A DNA stretch of 35,325 nucleotides. Origin: Acidobacteriota bacterium (GTDB taxonomy: Bacteria > Acidobacteriota > Blastocatellia > Pyrinomonadales > Pyrinomonadaceae). Position 1 is the stretch's first letter. Every line of letters starts with the position of its first letter. The notes beneath the pieces were generated by a model that saw only the letters and a list, made by a program, of their open reading frames with translations, searched no databases and was not told where the DNA came from. The translations under genes and the position numbers were made by a program. Below, one piece after another: positions 33,048 through 35,325 of the stretch. The stretch lies in assembly GCA_020199995.1 (NCBI GenBank), contig JAIVJM010000047.1, positions 1 to 35,325 on the forward strand, in the 5' to 3' direction.

Positions 33048-34145
33048 ATGGGTTCTGAAGTCGCTGACTATCAAGTGCAGGTCGAAGCGGTGAGCGAAGC
33101 GTTCGAGCAGGAGTTCGGACGCTTCGCGCGCTTTGGCAAGGGCGCGGAATCGGCGGGCTTCGCGCTCGGCGACGCAGAGGCATCTCTGCGCGAGCTTTCG
33201 GACTTGCGCACGCGACATACGGGCAAGAAGAGCGCGCTCTCCTCGTTGATGAAGCTGGTCGGGCGCGTGCCGGCGGGTGAGCGCGCGGCCTTCGGCCAGC
33301 TCGTGCAGCAGCTCAGAGCGAAGGTCGAGGCCGAGTTGGAAGAGGCCGAGGCCGGATTGAAGAATCTGATTGCGTCGGCGCGTGTCGAGCGCGAGCGGAT
33401 AGATGTGACCCTGCCCGGTCACCGTCCCCGGCGCGGGCATTTGCACCCGATCACCATCGTCCGCCAGCGTCTGGAAGACATCTTCGTCTCGATGGGCTAC
33501 GCGGTCGAGGACGGCCCCGAGATCGAGACCGACTTTTATAATTTCTCCGCGCTCAACATCCCCGAGCTGCACCCGGCGCGAAGCACACAGGACACCTTCT
33601 ACACGACCGGCGGCCTTAGCTTACGCTCGCAGACTTCGACCGTGCAGATTCACGCGATGCAGCGGCGTCGGCCCCCCTTGCGCGTCGTCGCGCCCGGCAG
33701 GGTCTTCCGCCGCGACACGCCCGACGCCACGCACAATCCGATGTTCTTCCAGATCGAGGGGCTGTGTGTGGACCGCGGCATCACGATGGGACACTTGAAG
33801 GGCACGGTGGCTGAATTCCTCCGCCGCCTCTTCGGCCCCGAGACGCGCACGCGCTTCCGGCCCTCGTACTTCCCCTTCACCGAGCCGAGCGCCGAGTTCG
33901 ACTTCACCTGCTTCAAGTGCGGCGGGTCGGGCTGTCGCCTGTGCAAGGGCTCGGGCTGGATCGAGATGGGCGGCTCAGGGATGGTGCACCCAAACGTCCT
34001 CAGCGCGGTGGACATCAACGCCGCCGAATACTCCGGCTTCGCCTTCGGCTTCGGCATCGACCGCATGTGCGGGCTCCTCTACGAGCTCGACGACATCCGC
34101 CTCCTCTTCGAGAACGACGTGCGCTTCCTCGAACAGTTCAACTAG
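33048..34145 (+). CDS. pheS: phenylalanyl-tRNA synthetase alpha subunit
   Basis: 365 residues from ATG 33048 with GAGGA upstream. An N-terminal coiled coil (to about residue 120) is followed by the class II catalytic core. It has [20 protein letters not shown] and [11 protein letters not shown], motif 2 [20 protein letters not shown] then IEGL, and motif 3 within [21 protein letters not shown] CxxC-type insert ([17 protein letters not shown]) looks like a small zinc knuckle; it occurs in a number of bacterial PheS. It pairs with PheT, encoded directly downstream, as an alpha2-beta2 enzyme. Confidence 0.95.
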   Translation: MGSEVADYQVQVEAVSEAFEQEFGRFARFGKGAESAGFALGDAEASLRELSDLRTRHTGKKSALSSLMKLVGRVPAGERAAFGQLVQQLRAKVEAELEEAEAGLKNLIASARVERERIDVTLPGHRPRRGHLHPITIVRQRLEDIFVSMGYAVEDGPEIETDFYNFSALNIPELHPARSTQDTFYTTGGLSLRSQTSTVQIHAMQRRRPPLRVVAPGRVFRRDTPDATHNPMFFQIEGLCVDRGITMGHLKGTVAEFLRRLFGPETRTRFRPSYFPFTEPSAEFDFTCFKCGGSGCRLCKGSGWIEMGGSGMVHPNVLSAVDINAAEYSGFAFGFGIDRMCGLLYELDDIRLLFENDVRFLEQFN

Positions 34146-34216
34146 AGCAGTTAGCGATTAGCTGTTAGCTGTCAGCTCCAAAACTGAAAAGCTAACTGCT
34201 GGATGCTAACCGCTGA
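34146..34216. repeat. word-palindrome between pheS and pheT
   Basis: AGCAGTTAGC (34146-34155) pairs perfectly with GCTAACTGCT (34191-34200). Further copies of TTAGCTGTTAGCTGTCAGCT on the left and GCTAACCGCT on the right extend it. It begins at the pheS stop codon and ends about six bases before the pheT ATG, which has no Shine-Dalgarno. Confidence 0.7.
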
Positions 34217-34222
34217 GTGCAT

Positions 34223-35325
34223 ATGAACATCAGCTACAACTGGCTACGCGAATTGACGGAGGTCGGGGCCGCGCCGAGGGAATTGGCGACGCGTCTGACG
34301 ATGGCGGGATTGGCCGTGGACGCGGTGCACGAGGCGGGCGACGACTTCGTGCTGGATATTGACCTGACCTCGAACCGCCCTGACTGCCTCTCGCACCTCG
34401 GCGTCGCGCGAGAGGCCACCGCGCTGCTGCGCGGAGAGTTGCGCCCCATCGGCGCGCAGGCTTCGACGGTCGGGGGGCGCGCCGACGCCTCCACGCGCGT
34501 CGAGATTGAAGACACAGGGCTGTGCCCGCGATATGCGGCGCGCGTCGTGCGCGGCGTCAAGGTCGGCCCTTCGCCGGACTGGCTCGCGCGGCGCTTGCAG
34601 GCCATCGGGCAGCGTCCGATCAACAACGTCGCCGACATCACCAACTTCGTCATGCACGAACTCGGGCAGCCGCTCCACGCCTTCGACCTCTCGACGCTCG
34701 CGGAGGGGAGAATCGTGGTGCGCCGCGCCCGCGCCGGCGAGAAGATTAAGACGCTCGACGGCGTGGAGCGCGCGCTCGACGAAGAGATGCTGGTTATCGC
34801 CGACGCCGCGCGTGCGGTCGCGATTGCGGGCGTGATGGGCGGCGAGGAGACGGAGATTTCCGAACGGACGAGCGACGTCCTGATCGAGAGCGCCTATTTC
34901 GACCCGGCATCCGTGCGCCGCACCTCGAAGGCTCTGGGGTTGCAGACGGAAGCCTCCTATCGTTTCGAGCGCGGGACGGATTACGAGGGCGTGCGGCGCG
35001 CGCAGGACAGGTGCGTGGCGCTCATCTGCGAACTCGCGGGCGGCACAGCCACCGAAGACGCGGTTGATGTCTACCCGCGTAAACTGTCCCGACCCACCGT
35101 CGCCCTGCGCCCTCGGCGCGTCAGAGAGTTGACTGGTCTGAGCGTCCCCGCCGGTGAATGCGCGCGCATCCTCCGCGCGCTAGGGTTCGAGCCGGAGGGC
35201 GACGAGGCGGGCGACGAGGGCGCTGGGAATCAGCCCGGCGACCCTTCGGATTCGGGCGGGGATTACGGCAGCACCTTCCGCGTCCCTTCGTGGCGCACCG
35301 ACGTGGCGATTGAAGAGGACTTGGT
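34223..35325 (+). CDS. pheT: phenylalanyl-tRNA synthetase beta subunit, short form, 3' end beyond window
   Basis: ATG 34223 opens [20 protein letters not shown] and the frame stays open to the window edge (367 complete codons). In E. coli-type PheT the first 40 residues are followed by an OB-fold tRNA-binding domain of about 110 residues with a HPNADKL motif. Here [20 protein letters not shown] runs straight into [18 protein letters not shown], so that domain is absent. The B3/B4 editing region follows ([20 protein letters not shown] then [13 protein letters not shown]). Then come the conserved [10 protein letters not shown] and a B5 domain with an acidic Gly-rich insertion (about 330-350). 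The gene depends on pheS for its partner. Confidence 0.93.
   Translation, partial: MNISYNWLRELTEVGAAPRELATRLTMAGLAVDAVHEAGDDFVLDIDLTSNRPDCLSHLGVAREATALLRGELRPIGAQASTVGGRADASTRVEIEDTGLCPRYAARVVRGVKVGPSPDWLARRLQAIGQRPINNVADITNFVMHELGQPLHAFDLSTLAEGRIVVRRARAGEKIKTLDGVERALDEEMLVIADAARAVAIAGVMGGEETEISERTSDVLIESAYFDPASVRRTSKALGLQTEASYRFERGTDYEGVRRAQDRCVALICELAGGTATEDAVDVYPRKLSRPTVALRPRRVRELTGLSVPAGECARILRALGFEPEGDEAGDEGAGNQPGDPSDSGGDYGSTFRVPSWRTDVAIEEDL

Overview
The window is GC-rich, densely coded bacterial chromosome. Protein style, and a VWFA-related protein carrying a TonB-type C-terminus, point to Acidobacteriota, probably class Blastocatellia. That placement is inference from remembered family sequences, not a database result. 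The gene content is mostly housekeeping: translation, protein export, the stringent response and cell-envelope energy transduction.

Layout. 1-3.6 kb: the 3' part of a P1/DmpA-type (S58) aminopeptidase, a 32-bp perfect inverted repeat, two lineage-type hypothetical genes, a possible peptidase fragment, and tRNA-Cys plus tRNA-Gly on the minus strand with a good promoter. 3.6-6.7 kb: a frame-broken S9 glutamyl-endopeptidase-like gene converging on yraN. 6.9-13 kb: der, a 33-codon ORF, a large four-GAF sensor histidine kinase and tgt. 13.3-15.9 kb: secD and a frame-broken secF. 16.4-20.1 kb: tonB-exbB-exbD-exbD-TPR lipoprotein, an energy-transduction operon ending in a clear terminator. 20.3-27 kb: a bifunctional rel/spoT, ridA, rpmB (minus), a parvulin-type lipoprotein and an ABC-F ATPase. 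27-28.9 kb: a minus-strand VWA-TonB fusion. 29.2-35.3 kb: tRNA-Val followed by the classical thrS-infC-rpmI-rplT-pheS-pheT cluster, with pheT running off the window.

The most unusual signal is not a gene. At least ten intergenic gaps hold a palindrome whose two arms are built from a short repeated word, and the word differs from gap to gap (AGCAGT, TTAGCT, GAAAACT, ACTCCGG, GTGACAAGT, CAATCCG and so on). They lie between convergent genes, between tRNAs, and between successive genes of the thrS-pheT cluster. Several end within a few bases of a start codon that has no Shine-Dalgarno sequence.

A second pattern is that four genes (S9 peptidase, secF, the first exbD, thrS) have each lost a short stretch near the 5' end with loss of frame or start. 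Because secF and thrS are normally indispensable, an assembly or sequencing fault is the first explanation to exclude. Other points of interest are an AUC start codon for infC behind a very strong Shine-Dalgarno sequence, a KPEAA-repeat tail on IF3, a PheT without the usual OB-fold tRNA-binding domain, and a recurring TAAAAT -10 box.
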